A stretch of DNA of 64,000 nt from contig JAPPFM010000056.1 of assembly GCA_028821605.1 (NCBI GenBank), positions 62,001 through 126,000 on the forward strand, given 5' to 3'. The notes beneath the pieces were generated by a model, which saw only the letters and a list, made by a program, of their open reading frames with translations, ran no database searches and was not told where the DNA came from. This document shows positions 14,716 through 24,400 of this stretch, one piece after another. Position 1 is the stretch's first letter. Each line of letters starts with the position of its first letter. Position numbers and translations under genes: made by a program. The DNA comes from Candidatus Poribacteria bacterium (GTDB lineage Bacteria > Poribacteria > WGA-4E > WGA-3G).

Positions 14716-16131
14716 TTGGAAAACGCGGTTAGAAAGCGTGCCATTGTTATTGGGGGCGGTATCACAGGGTTGGCCGCGTGCTATCGCTTGCAACGCGAGG
14801 CATCACAACGCGATATTCCGCTTGACCTTATACTCCTTGAAGCAAGTGAGCGTGTCGGCGGCGTTATTCAAACTGAACATCGCGATGGTTTTCTTATTGA
14901 GCACGGGCCCGATGCGTTTATTTCAACGAAACCGTCGGCGAAGGCTTTATGTGAAGAACTCGGTATCGTAGATCAACTCATCGGTACTAACCCAAAGGTC
15001 CGGCGGAGTTTTGTAATCCGCAAGGGAACGTTGCATCCTGTCCCGGAGGGCTTTTATATGATGGCCCCTGGTTCCTTCATGCCGTTTCTAAAAACCCCGC
15101 TCTTTAGTTGGCACGGCAAACTGCGCATGGCACTGGATCTCTTTATTCCACGTCGGGGAAGAGATACGGATGAAGCCGTGGCACATTTCGTCAGGCGCCG
15201 CCTCGGCACCGAAGCCTTCACACGGATGGCACAGCCTATGATAGGCGGCATCTACACCTCGGATGCTGAAAATTTAAGTCTCAAGGCGACCTTTCCAAGA
15301 TTTTTAGAAATGGAGGAAACACACGGGAGCATCATCAAGGCACTGCGCGCGCAAAAAAAGCAGGCAGCCGAAACCAGTCGAGATACAAGTGGACCGCGCT
15401 ATAGCCTCTTTCTCTCATTTAAATCTGGAATGCAAACCTTGGTTGACAAACTTGCTGAAACCGTATCCGGTAGTATTAGGTTGAATGCTAAGGTGGAACA
15501 TATTCAACCAGCACCTGATGATAACAGATGGATCGTTTCGCTTGCGAATGGGGAAAGACTCAATTCGGAACTCCTCTGCATTGCCCTTCCAGCACCACAA
15601 ACAAGTGTACTTGTCCAACATGTATCAAAGCTTCTCACTACAAAACTCGACGCTATTCCCTATGCTTCCTCGGCAACGGTCAATTTCGCATTTCATCGCT
15701 CAGATGTCACCCATCCATTGGATGGTATGGGATTCGTCGTTCCTGCTACGGAAAACCTGTCTCTCATTGGGTGTTCCTTTAGTAGCGTTAAATTTGAAAA
15801 CCGTGCTCCAGAGGAACATGTCTTGCTGCGTGCCTTTGTTGGCGAACCCACGTCTAAAAAAAGCGAAACAGAACTTATTGAATTGTGTCAAGCGGACTTA
15901 ACGCCGCTCCTCGGATTCAAAAACGCTCCACAGTTCGCTATCGTTAGCAAGCATTCACAAGCGATGGCACAGTATCAGGTGGGACACCAAGATGTTGTTA
16001 GTGATATAGAGCGGTTTACGAATGGATTGCGAGGATTCACACTTGCAGGAAATGGCTATGACGGTGTTGGTATTCCAGACTGTATTCGGAGTGGAGAGGC
16101 AGCAGCACTTTCGCTCTTAGACACACTGTGA
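14716..16131 (+). CDS. hemY: Protoporphyrinogen/coproporphyrinogen oxidase, HemY type
   Basis: About 471 residues. FAD-dependent oxidase acting next to ferrochelatase. The N-terminal dinucleotide fold is AIVIGGGITGLAACYRLQ, followed by DLILLEASERVGGVIQTEHRDGFLIEHGPDAF, a characteristic HemY segment. The C-terminus has GFTLAGNGYDGVGIPDCIRSGEAAA, the second FAD-contact motif. The start is taken as TTG at 14716 because GAGGG lies 9-13 bases upstream; an in-frame TTG at 14701 would add five residues. The oxygen-dependent HemY family can act on coproporphyrinogen (transitional pathway) or protoporphyrinogen; sequence alone does not decide. Confidence 0.88.
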   Translation: MENAVRKRAIVIGGGITGLAACYRLQREASQRDIPLDLILLEASERVGGVIQTEHRDGFLIEHGPDAFISTKPSAKALCEELGIVDQLIGTNPKVRRSFVIRKGTLHPVPEGFYMMAPGSFMPFLKTPLFSWHGKLRMALDLFIPRRGRDTDEAVAHFVRRRLGTEAFTRMAQPMIGGIYTSDAENLSLKATFPRFLEMEETHGSIIKALRAQKKQAAETSRDTSGPRYSLFLSFKSGMQTLVDKLAETVSGSIRLNAKVEHIQPAPDDNRWIVSLANGERLNSELLCIALPAPQTSVLVQHVSKLLTTKLDAIPYASSATVNFAFHRSDVTHPLDGMGFVVPATENLSLIGCSFSSVKFENRAPEEHVLLRAFVGEPTSKKSETELIELCQADLTPLLGFKNAPQFAIVSKHSQAMAQYQVGHQDVVSDIERFTNGLRGFTLAGNGYDGVGIPDCIRSGEAAALSLLDTL

Positions 16132-16138
16132 GGGCGTG

Positions 16139-17158
16139 ATGGATTTTACGATGGCGCGCCGAGGCATAGTCGTTGTATGTTTGGGACTGTTCGGATATGT
16201 GTTGGTGACATTAAGTGGGAAACTTGCGCCCCGCGCTGAAAACGCTAAAGATCGCGTGGCGGAAGCGTATCAGGGATTTCAGGAAGGAAAGTGTAAAAGC
16301 TGCCATCCTGCAATCTGGCGAGAATGGGAAGGTTCGATGCACGCGAAGGCGTGGATTGATGAAATCTATCAGGAGATGGCGAGTCAAGTCTCGGACAGAG
16401 AGGCAAAATGTGACCGGTGCCATGCTCCCCAACCAATACTCATCACAGGTATAGGAAAGATGCCGGAGCTCAGAAATGAACACCGAGAAGCAGGCGTTTC
16501 ATGTCTCGTCTGCCATCTCGATGCTAAAGGTGCGATGCACGGACCGCCAGCAAGCGCGGAGACCTATTTCCACGCTAACATAACCGATCCCATCTATACA
16601 AAACCAACAACGCTCTGTGGTACCTGTCATGGTCAGCCAACCGTCCCTGAGCATGACCAAGTTTCCAGTTTTCTAAATAGTAAATTCGCTGAAGATGATA
16701 AAAGTTGCGCGACGTGTCACATGCCGATTGTGAATCGGCTACAAAGCACAGCCAGTTACGAGAGCATTAAAGGCAGGAAACACACGTGGCGCGGAAGTCG
16801 TAGTGTTGCACAACTCAGACGTGCTGCGGCACTTCAACTTGAGATCACGCCTGAAAAGGTAAATGTGGAACTTCAGAGCAAGACAGGACACATTTTACCA
16901 GGTGGAACATTGCGCACCATTATCCTTGAAATGGTACACCTCACTTCAGAAGGAGGTATACCTCGGAAGAAGCGAGTCTCCATTTCTGCTGAAGAGGAAA
17001 ATCGGCTTCTTCCAGATGAAGACAGGATTTATGTTTTCGACACGTCATCCAGCGCGACTGGTGATACAATCAGGATCCGCTTAATGTATCAATTGACACC
17101 GAAAACACCGGAATCCGAGTGGGTGTTGATGGCGGAAAAAAGTCACATTGTGCCTTAA
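16139..17158 (+). CDS. Membrane-anchored five-haem cytochrome c
   Basis: 339 residues. An N-terminal hydrophobic segment (GIVVVCLGLFGYVLVTLSG) is an uncleaved anchor or signal. Five CxxCH haem sites follow: CKSCH (52), CDRCH (91), CLVCH (122), CGTCH (160) and CATCH (190). The spacing and motifs such as CHPAIWREWEGSMHAKAW are typical of the cytochrome c554 / multihaem cytochrome family, in which the protein transfers electrons in the periplasm. The last ~130 residues lack haem sites and look beta-rich. It starts five bases after hemY, so its own cofactor pathway is co-transcribed. The ATG at 16139 is used; a GTG lies one codon upstream. Confidence 0.85.
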   Translation: MDFTMARRGIVVVCLGLFGYVLVTLSGKLAPRAENAKDRVAEAYQGFQEGKCKSCHPAIWREWEGSMHAKAWIDEIYQEMASQVSDREAKCDRCHAPQPILITGIGKMPELRNEHREAGVSCLVCHLDAKGAMHGPPASAETYFHANITDPIYTKPTTLCGTCHGQPTVPEHDQVSSFLNSKFAEDDKSCATCHMPIVNRLQSTASYESIKGRKHTWRGSRSVAQLRRAAALQLEITPEKVNVELQSKTGHILPGGTLRTIILEMVHLTSEGGIPRKKRVSISAEEENRLLPDEDRIYVFDTSSSATGDTIRIRLMYQLTPKTPESEWVLMAEKSHIVP

Positions 17159-17162
17159 GATG

Positions 17163-17909
17163 CTAAGTGTTCATGTTGGGTAGTGATTCGAGACCGAGCA
17201 ACCGTTTTAGGGTCGGTGTCGCGCGGGATACAACTGCCTCTGATACCAATTCAAGATGTGCTTGCTGCGGTTTCAGGATGGAGCGACAAAAAAAACCGAG
17301 TAACCCAACACGCGTTTCATTCGTTCTATTTTCTGAGGATCCGTGCCATATTGCCCCGTTGACAATTAAAACGGAACCCCGTGGTCCACAAATCTGCAGC
17401 TCGTCGGCATATTCCACACCCGGTTCGGGTAATGCCTTGAGCCGCCGATGGCTCCCCGGGACACAACTGGTTGCTCCATTTTCAATTGTAAAATCATCCA
17501 AAAACCATACGCTGTTGGCAACCATAGGGAAGTTTGGACGCGGTGTCGGAAGTCCAGATAATGGATAATCGATATGGAGACCGGCATCAGGTGCGCCGGG
17601 GTAAAGCACATTTACGGTAAAGGAGCTCAGTGTGCAATCCACGCCGAGTAAATACTCCATAGCGGCAAGCATTTTTGGATGTTGAATGGTTTCTTCAAAC
17701 ATCTCGCCTTTGTCAATGAGATTCCAGACGCGTTGCGCACTGTCATTCGCGAGATATGTGTGCCCCTTGCCGGCTTTTCGCTCTGTCTCAGCAAGTGCTA
17801 AAGCGCGTTCTCGAAGCTGCGCCGTTGTATCTGGAGGTATCAAACTTTCGAGAAGAAGAAAACCGTGCTGATCCAGTTGATTCTTTTCAGATTCAGTCAA
17901 GATAGTCAT
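17163..17909 (-). CDS. Phytanoyl-CoA dioxygenase (PhyH) family protein
   Basis: 248 residues. Fe(II)/2-oxoglutarate-dependent oxygenase fold. The iron triad is visible: HxD in GLHIDYP (about 120) and the distal His in AIWHGSSENRTNETRVGL, whose Arg would bind 2-oxoglutarate. It starts DQHGFLLLESLIPPDT, the usual PhyH opening. Substrate is unknown; family members hydroxylate lipids, ectoine, small acids and natural products. It is convergent with the cytochrome gene (4 bases between stops). One of four PhyH genes in the window. Confidence 0.85.
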   Translation of the reverse strand: MTILTESEKNQLDQHGFLLLESLIPPDTTAQLRERALALAETERKAGKGHTYLANDSAQRVWNLIDKGEMFEETIQHPKMLAAMEYLLGVDCTLSSFTVNVLYPGAPDAGLHIDYPLSGLPTPRPNFPMVANSVWFLDDFTIENGATSCVPGSHRRLKALPEPGVEYADELQICGPRGSVLIVNGAIWHGSSENRTNETRVGLLGFFCRSILKPQQAHLELVSEAVVSRATPTLKRLLGLESLPNMNT

Positions 17910-18495
17910 GTTTTTCTCCGATGCTATTTTTCTTGACAGTTTAAGCGTTTTTTAGTAATATGTCAAATAGATTGCAAATTTCTGATTAAAGCGTCGGAAA
18001 TTTTCAGCCAAAATTCCAATTTTGATTTGACATATTTTGTAAATTGTGGTATTATTATAAGCGGACTGCAATTTAATCTGATGATATACCGATGCGGCGG
18101 GAACAAATTTTTACCGATTGCATAAAACATCACGTAACTGCAGGACGATTTTGTTACCGGTTTGTCCGTGTAACACGCATGTCTCTAACACGTAATGATT
18201 AAATGCTTGCTTAATTTTGCCACTTTTTGATAAAATAAATAATAGAAAAATTCCCGCAAGGTCGAATATGGAAGTTAGATGTCCCTTTTCACTTATTTTT
18301 GACCTGTGCCATAGGCTACACGAACCCTATCCTACGGCTACATCGGTATCGGGAAATTTTAATGCTCGTTGGTAGGATGTTAATTGGATGGGCAGACATC
18401 TACCCCAGTCGTCTTTGTTTTACTCTCGCTTGCCCATCTAAGAAACTCAGTACTTAGTCTTGCGAGCGCGCAGACTTAACGAGGAGGATGAGTTA
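17910..18495 (+). other. Promoter-bearing 586-base intergenic region with long leader
   Basis: Gene-free. It holds the promoter at 18027-18055 and about 430 bases of leader before the giant protein gene. Within the leader, GATGGGCA (18388-18395) can pair with TGCCCATC (18431-18438), and there is a G/C-richer block around 18310-18360 (CCTATCCTACGGCTACATCGG). I could not match it to a named riboswitch. GAGGAGGATG directly before the ATG at 18496 is the ribosome site. Confidence 0.45.
18027..18055 (+). promoter_or_regulatory. Sigma-70 promoter for the giant surface protein operon
   Basis: TTGACA at 18027-18032, 17-base spacer, TATTAT at 18050-18055. It points toward 18496 and would give a leader of roughly 435 bases. 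Confidence 0.7.
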
Positions 18496-21400
18496 ATGAA
18501 AAAACGAACACTCGTTTGTTTTTTGATTTTTACACTGTGTGTTTTTTACACTTCAATTCCGAATGCTGTTTTCGGGCAAGAAGACCCTACGGATCTTCCG
18601 CAAACGGTTTTTGACAGATACGAAAAGACGCTACAGGATCCGGAAGTTCAAGTAGTGCTTCCACAAGTACTTGAAGCACTGAGCGATCCTGCGACCTTAC
18701 AAAATCCCACTATTGTAGCACTCGGTTTTGACGCTGCTATAGATCAGCTTCTTGCTAATCCAAGTCTCATAAGACTGGTTGTGCCGACAGCAACTGACGC
18801 GCAAATAGCACTTATCGGGACAGAACCTATCCAAAAAATGCTCAGCGATCCTGATGTTCGGACTCTGTTGCAAGATGCAGAGGCTGTTAAAGAGTTTGCA
18901 GTATTGCTGGCAGAATCATCGGACGATGGCACCACTGATGATGGGACTACCGACGATGGCACCACTGACGATGGCACCACTGATGATGGGACTACCGACG
19001 ATGGCACCACTGACGATGGCACCACTGATGATGGCACCACTGATGACGGGACTATCGACGATGGCACCACTGATGATAGAATCGCAGATCCGTTTCCCCC
19101 GATAATGCCAACAAATGTCAAATCACAGTTGGGTGGACTCTCACTAAACCCCTTTAATTCAAGGAAATTTGTAGAGGATCTTATCGCTGAACTGGCACCC
19201 CCCGGATTAACGCTTGAAGCAGAGGTCGTAGTGGATGCAATCCTTGAGCCGGCAAAAGGGTATATTCCCATAAAGCAGATTCGGCAGATTTTACTATCAA
19301 AGCGTCTCACGCCTTTCGCCCAGGACGCACCTCAATTAGATTCCGAGAACTTTGGAAACGCTATAACGCCGAACTTCGCTGATTTTGCCTATAGGGAACT
19401 AAGCAGCAAATACCTAACAAGCAACAGTTTACACGTTTATACACGTGTGCCAACAAAGGTTGACCGTGTTGAATTTAGTCTCTCAAATGGCAAAACGTAC
19501 CCAGGCACAGAGATTACACTGGATGAATTCCAAGCCGATACCATTCCTTATACTTTCCGCTTGGAAGAGACACTTGCCGCTACCAACTTACCGGCATGGC
19601 CAGGTCTAGATAACGCACAATTGTTCTCAGACGTTAGAATCCGGTATTCATTTAAAGATCCGATGCCTGAGGGAGGTTACGCCTCTGATACAATGATTGC
19701 GAAAGATACGGGCAATGGTGTCGTTTGGGAAAAACCGTTAGGGATACCTGCCAGTGGTACCGTCTATTACTATTTTGAAGTAGTGCTTGCTGAGCCGTTG
19801 CTGTTCACCGCACTGGACCGGGAGGCTATTGTATCCCTGGACCCGACCACCGTTACGTTAGGCGATATCTTTGCCCAAGAGAATCTACATAAAATTAGGA
19901 TTGACAGTTGGGCAATGCCGGATCCGCGTAACCTCCAATTAACTGACCGCGGTATTGTTAAGGAGTTATTCACACCTGACTTAGCAACTGAATTTTACAA
20001 CATATTGACTTCACCTCAAGTCCTTGATATAGCCGCAAAAGTCTACGCGGGTCAGCAAGTCAATATAAATGAGATTCTGAATGTTGCTACACCAAAGCAA
20101 CTGCGCAGAATTCAGAATATATTGCTCCGGAACACGTACGCACTGACAACTCAATTTCAGTTGAACAGAGACCCACTGTTGGCTTCTTATTTCACCGTCC
20201 CGCGCGTCGATCTGGAAACACAGTCACTTTGGGTTGCACACATTTCTGACATTGCTGATGGCAACCACCAATTTAAAGCGGATGTGATCAATGCTGATGG
20301 AACCGTTATTGATCGGATTCAAGAAAATATCACTGTTGACACGAGTGCACCGGAAGCAGGTATTGGCATTAGTCCAAGTGATAAAAATGCTATCGGTTAT
20401 TTGAACGATGATGACATCTTCGTCGCCACGGCACCTACTGCCGGGACTGCTGCAATGCTCAATATTATGGGCATGCCGAAGGCGGGTGACCTAGGTCCAG
20501 GTGTAGGTTACCTGTTCTATCAAATGATTGGATTGAATGAAGATGGGACACCGTACCAAGGTGAGCCGCTTCTTGAACGTCCGAATACATGGATGCCATT
20601 GACTGTTGACTCCACTATGTTGGTATCCAACATTTGGGCAGCAGTTCAAAAGGCGGTCGCGGAAGGACGATTGGACGCGCCTTCCGATCCAATCCTTCAG
20701 GCAGCCTTAGCGTTATCCTTAGATGATATATTGGGTACTGATGAGACCTCGGGTCTTTTAACTCCTGGTACGATAAAGCAATTCGCAGACCCGTTCCTCA
20801 AAGGCTTAGAGCCTTTTATAGGGTTCAGTGAGTTAAACATTAACCAATATCAATTGATAGTTGAGACGTTGGGTGCTACAGTGGACATCATTGATCATCT
20901 TGTGCCTGTTACCTTTAGTCCATCTGATCATGTGGTAATGCCTATCCAAGGTGTGCAAATGCCGCTCATGGTCGGAGACTATGGTATTCGCGCCTTGGGA
21001 ATTGATACGCTCTTCAATGTAAATTCTCATACTGCGCCAGTGCAGCATCTCAGAATCGTTATGCCAGAGCATGATAAAGCGGTTGTCACGGGTGTTAGTA
21101 TTGGTGACCGCAACGGGGATGGTATTGTCGGTAATCGATGGTGGGAAAGCGGACACATTTTCGCGAATACTACGGAAGGTGTGATGTTAACCATTGAAGT
21201 GCCTGAACCGACTGATCATCTTATTGATCACCCGAACGCCAGCATTCTTGTACAATATAAGGACGCAAATGGAAACTGGCAAGATATAGGTAACGCGAAT
21301 CTGAGGGGTCTTGATGGTTCAAACAGCCCCTGGAAAGTTGAAGTAGAATGGGATGTTGCTGACTTTGGTGCCTTGGTGGCAGCCGGTAACACTGTTGTTG

Positions 21401-24400
21401 AGGTGCAAGCCATAGCAACCAACGCTCTGACAATCGAAGATCAGAATCCGATGCCATTCAAGATAACATTGGATCCTGGCGTTCACCCGGTTGATCCCGA
21501 AGTGTTGGCACTTGCTGTTGATGAAACTACGATTACGCAAACCAATCCAGATAGCGGCGCGCCACAAGGCACGTTCACCATTGACGCTTATACACCACAA
21601 CGGACATCTATAGAGAGTTTAGCGATGGATCCGATGTCTGAGGCAATCGCCTCCCTTCGCTTAGAAATCAAAGGTGGGGAATATGCGGATTGGACAGAGC
21701 TTGGTGTTTCACCTGCTAAGGGTGAATTAGTCAGTGATGCCAAAGCCAATAGCCTCGTTGAAGCCGGTATGCAGGAGAAGGTACCATCAGATACCTATCA
21801 AGCCTGGTCCTTCATGGTGGATACAACACAATTGGCTGATACCATCACCAAGGATACCTTGGAAGCGGCACATGCTTTGGCTACAGGAGCCACAGATGAG
21901 AATATGTATTCTGTGCGTGCCATCGCAGTGCTATCTGATGGCAGCGATGATACGGAAGATCCAGCTGAACAACCTATGGATTCGTTCTCCGTTGACAACG
22001 TTGACGATGTTGGTCCACTCGGTCCAACAAACCTTGTCGCCACAAGCATTAATGCAGTCGATGCAGTGTTTGTAGACAACGGTGATGGAACTTACACGGT
22101 TGGCGGGCTTGTGGATATATACGATGAAGCCGTTAACCCACCAACAGTTACCTTTACCATTACTCCGACAGCTAAGCGGATAACTTACAACACCGTGGAA
22201 TTGAGAGTAGATGAAGCAGCAATTGCCGATGGTGTTAAAATTCTATCTGTAACGGAAACTGCTGCCGGTGAGTTCACGGTAACCGTTGAGGTTGAAATAC
22301 CTAAAGACACGGATGAGCTTGAAGCAACAAGCGGTCCGTATACGTTCCATGCCTTGGCGATAGACGCGGTTCCGAATGTGCAAACCCATAACCTTGAAGA
22401 TGGTGCCCTCATTGACACCAATGGGATGCCAAGCATCGACGTAACAGTCATGAACTCTTATCGGCCAAATCCGGGTATCTTGGCGATTACTGTGGATGAT
22501 GCCGAAGTAACCAATCCGGATAGTGGGGCACCGCAGGGCACAGTAGTCCTGAACGGATACACGCACGAAATCACCTCACCGCCTACCGAAATGGTTCGGT
22601 TCGAGGTTAGCAACGACGGTGGTTCGGAATGGATAGATGTTGGCACTGCTACTGCTGATAATGTTATGATGCTCACCGAAGAGGAGTTGCCCGCTTTGAT
22701 TGCGGACCTTATCAAAGCAGCGGTCAACGGTAATTCGGATACGCCGATTGTCTCCCAGAAATGGTCGCTTGAAGTGGATACTGCTGCGCTGTTGGATACT
22801 ATCAGTGCCCAGGAAGACTTAGACCAAGCCCACGGTTTAAAACCGGATGATAATCCGTATATGGTGCGTGCTATTGCTATCACACCAAAACGACCCGATA
22901 ATGATGAAACCGTATCAGAGGATGACGTTAATACAGCTTCGTTCTCTGTTGACAACATTGACGATGTCGGTCCTCTCGGTCCTACGCACATCACTACGGT
23001 TGCTGATGTCGCAGGTGAGATTGTTGTGAACGAAGATGGCAGCTACACTGTTGGTGGTATTGTCGCAGTTGCGGATGAGCCAAGCACGCTTCAGGACAAC
23101 ATCGCTATCTTTACCATTGATCCGTCTGCCCGTCCAATCACTTATGCCGGCGGTAAGGCAAAATTGGTACGCATGAATCCAGACGGCACTATGACCGAAG
23201 ATGAGAGTATGACCACATTTGTCGGCGATGCCGAAGATGAGGTTGTGACGATAACCATCAATGTTGACGACCTCGCCAACGGAACTTATACGTTCCATGC
23301 CTTGGCGATAGACGCGGTTCCGAATGTGCAAACCCATAACCTTGAAGATGGTGCCCTCGTTGACACCGATGGGATGCCAAGCATCACTGTTCATGTCGTA
23401 AACTTCCGAGTTTCTGACATCAGTGAGTTGGCAGTCATCGCTGTTGATGGCACAGACGTGGAAACGCCACCTATGGAACCGATTCCGCTCAGGGAATCCT
23501 TAAAGGTTAGCTTTAACGTTACCGCTTCCAAAGCGGATGATCCCAATCGCATGTACACCTTGAATGTGGAGGAGTTAAGTGGTGCAAGCGATGATGTTCT
23601 GAGAGAAGTACCGAGTGAAGCATCCGCAGATCTAGAGAAAACCTTCTCGCTTATGGTGACCCTCAATCAACTTTCTGATGGTCTTTACACCCCACACGGT
23701 GTTGTAACCAAACGAAACGGTTGGGTAGGTTTCCCGTTAGCGAATATTCTTCTGGATAACACGCCACCAGCCATTATGATTAAAGCCCCCATTGAAGGGC
23801 ATACAATCAGTAATTTGCCGACGCTACGTGCGACTTATGACGATGGTGATGGAAGTGGTGTGGAATTCGGTGCCAATTATTATCCATGGGCGATGGCAGT
23901 TTCACCAGACGCACCAAACATGTTTGTCTCACTCGCGCGTCTCAAACCGACTGCCGGTGAAAATGATGTCGTGCAAGACGAGGTTGACACAGCAGTTGAC
24001 ACGCTCGTTTACACGCGTAAAGAAGAGTTACCCGGCGGGGCATACCAGTTTGATGTCACGGTTGTGGACAGACTTGGAAACGCTGCTACAGAATCGGTAG
24101 CGGTTGCTGTTGACGGTGCCGCCCCGATGGTCCATATTCATGACCCAGCTTCTGGGCAAACCTTCGACTATAGGCGACCGACTGTCAGTGGTTTCTTCGC
24201 TGGCGTGGGCATTGGCATCACAAAATTTACCTTTGATGGTAATGATGTCGCGCCAACTGTAGAAGGGAAGCAATTCTCTTATACACATCCAGAGGCTTTA
24301 ACCGATGGTGAGCATACCCTTAAAGTTGAAGTCATGGATGGTGATGGTAGAACTGCTGAAACATCCGTAACCTTTGATGTCGCCGGGACAGCCCCTGTCA

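Noticed and set aside
18310-18440. Cyclic-di-GMP or cobalamin riboswitch in the giant-gene leader
   Set aside because: No conserved core of either class could be aligned; only one convincing long-range pairing was seen.
18744-19310. Long minus-strand open frame opposite the DDGTT repeat
   Set aside because: It is the antisense image of the 15-bp repeat (a run of VVPSS); no ribosome site and no coherent protein features.
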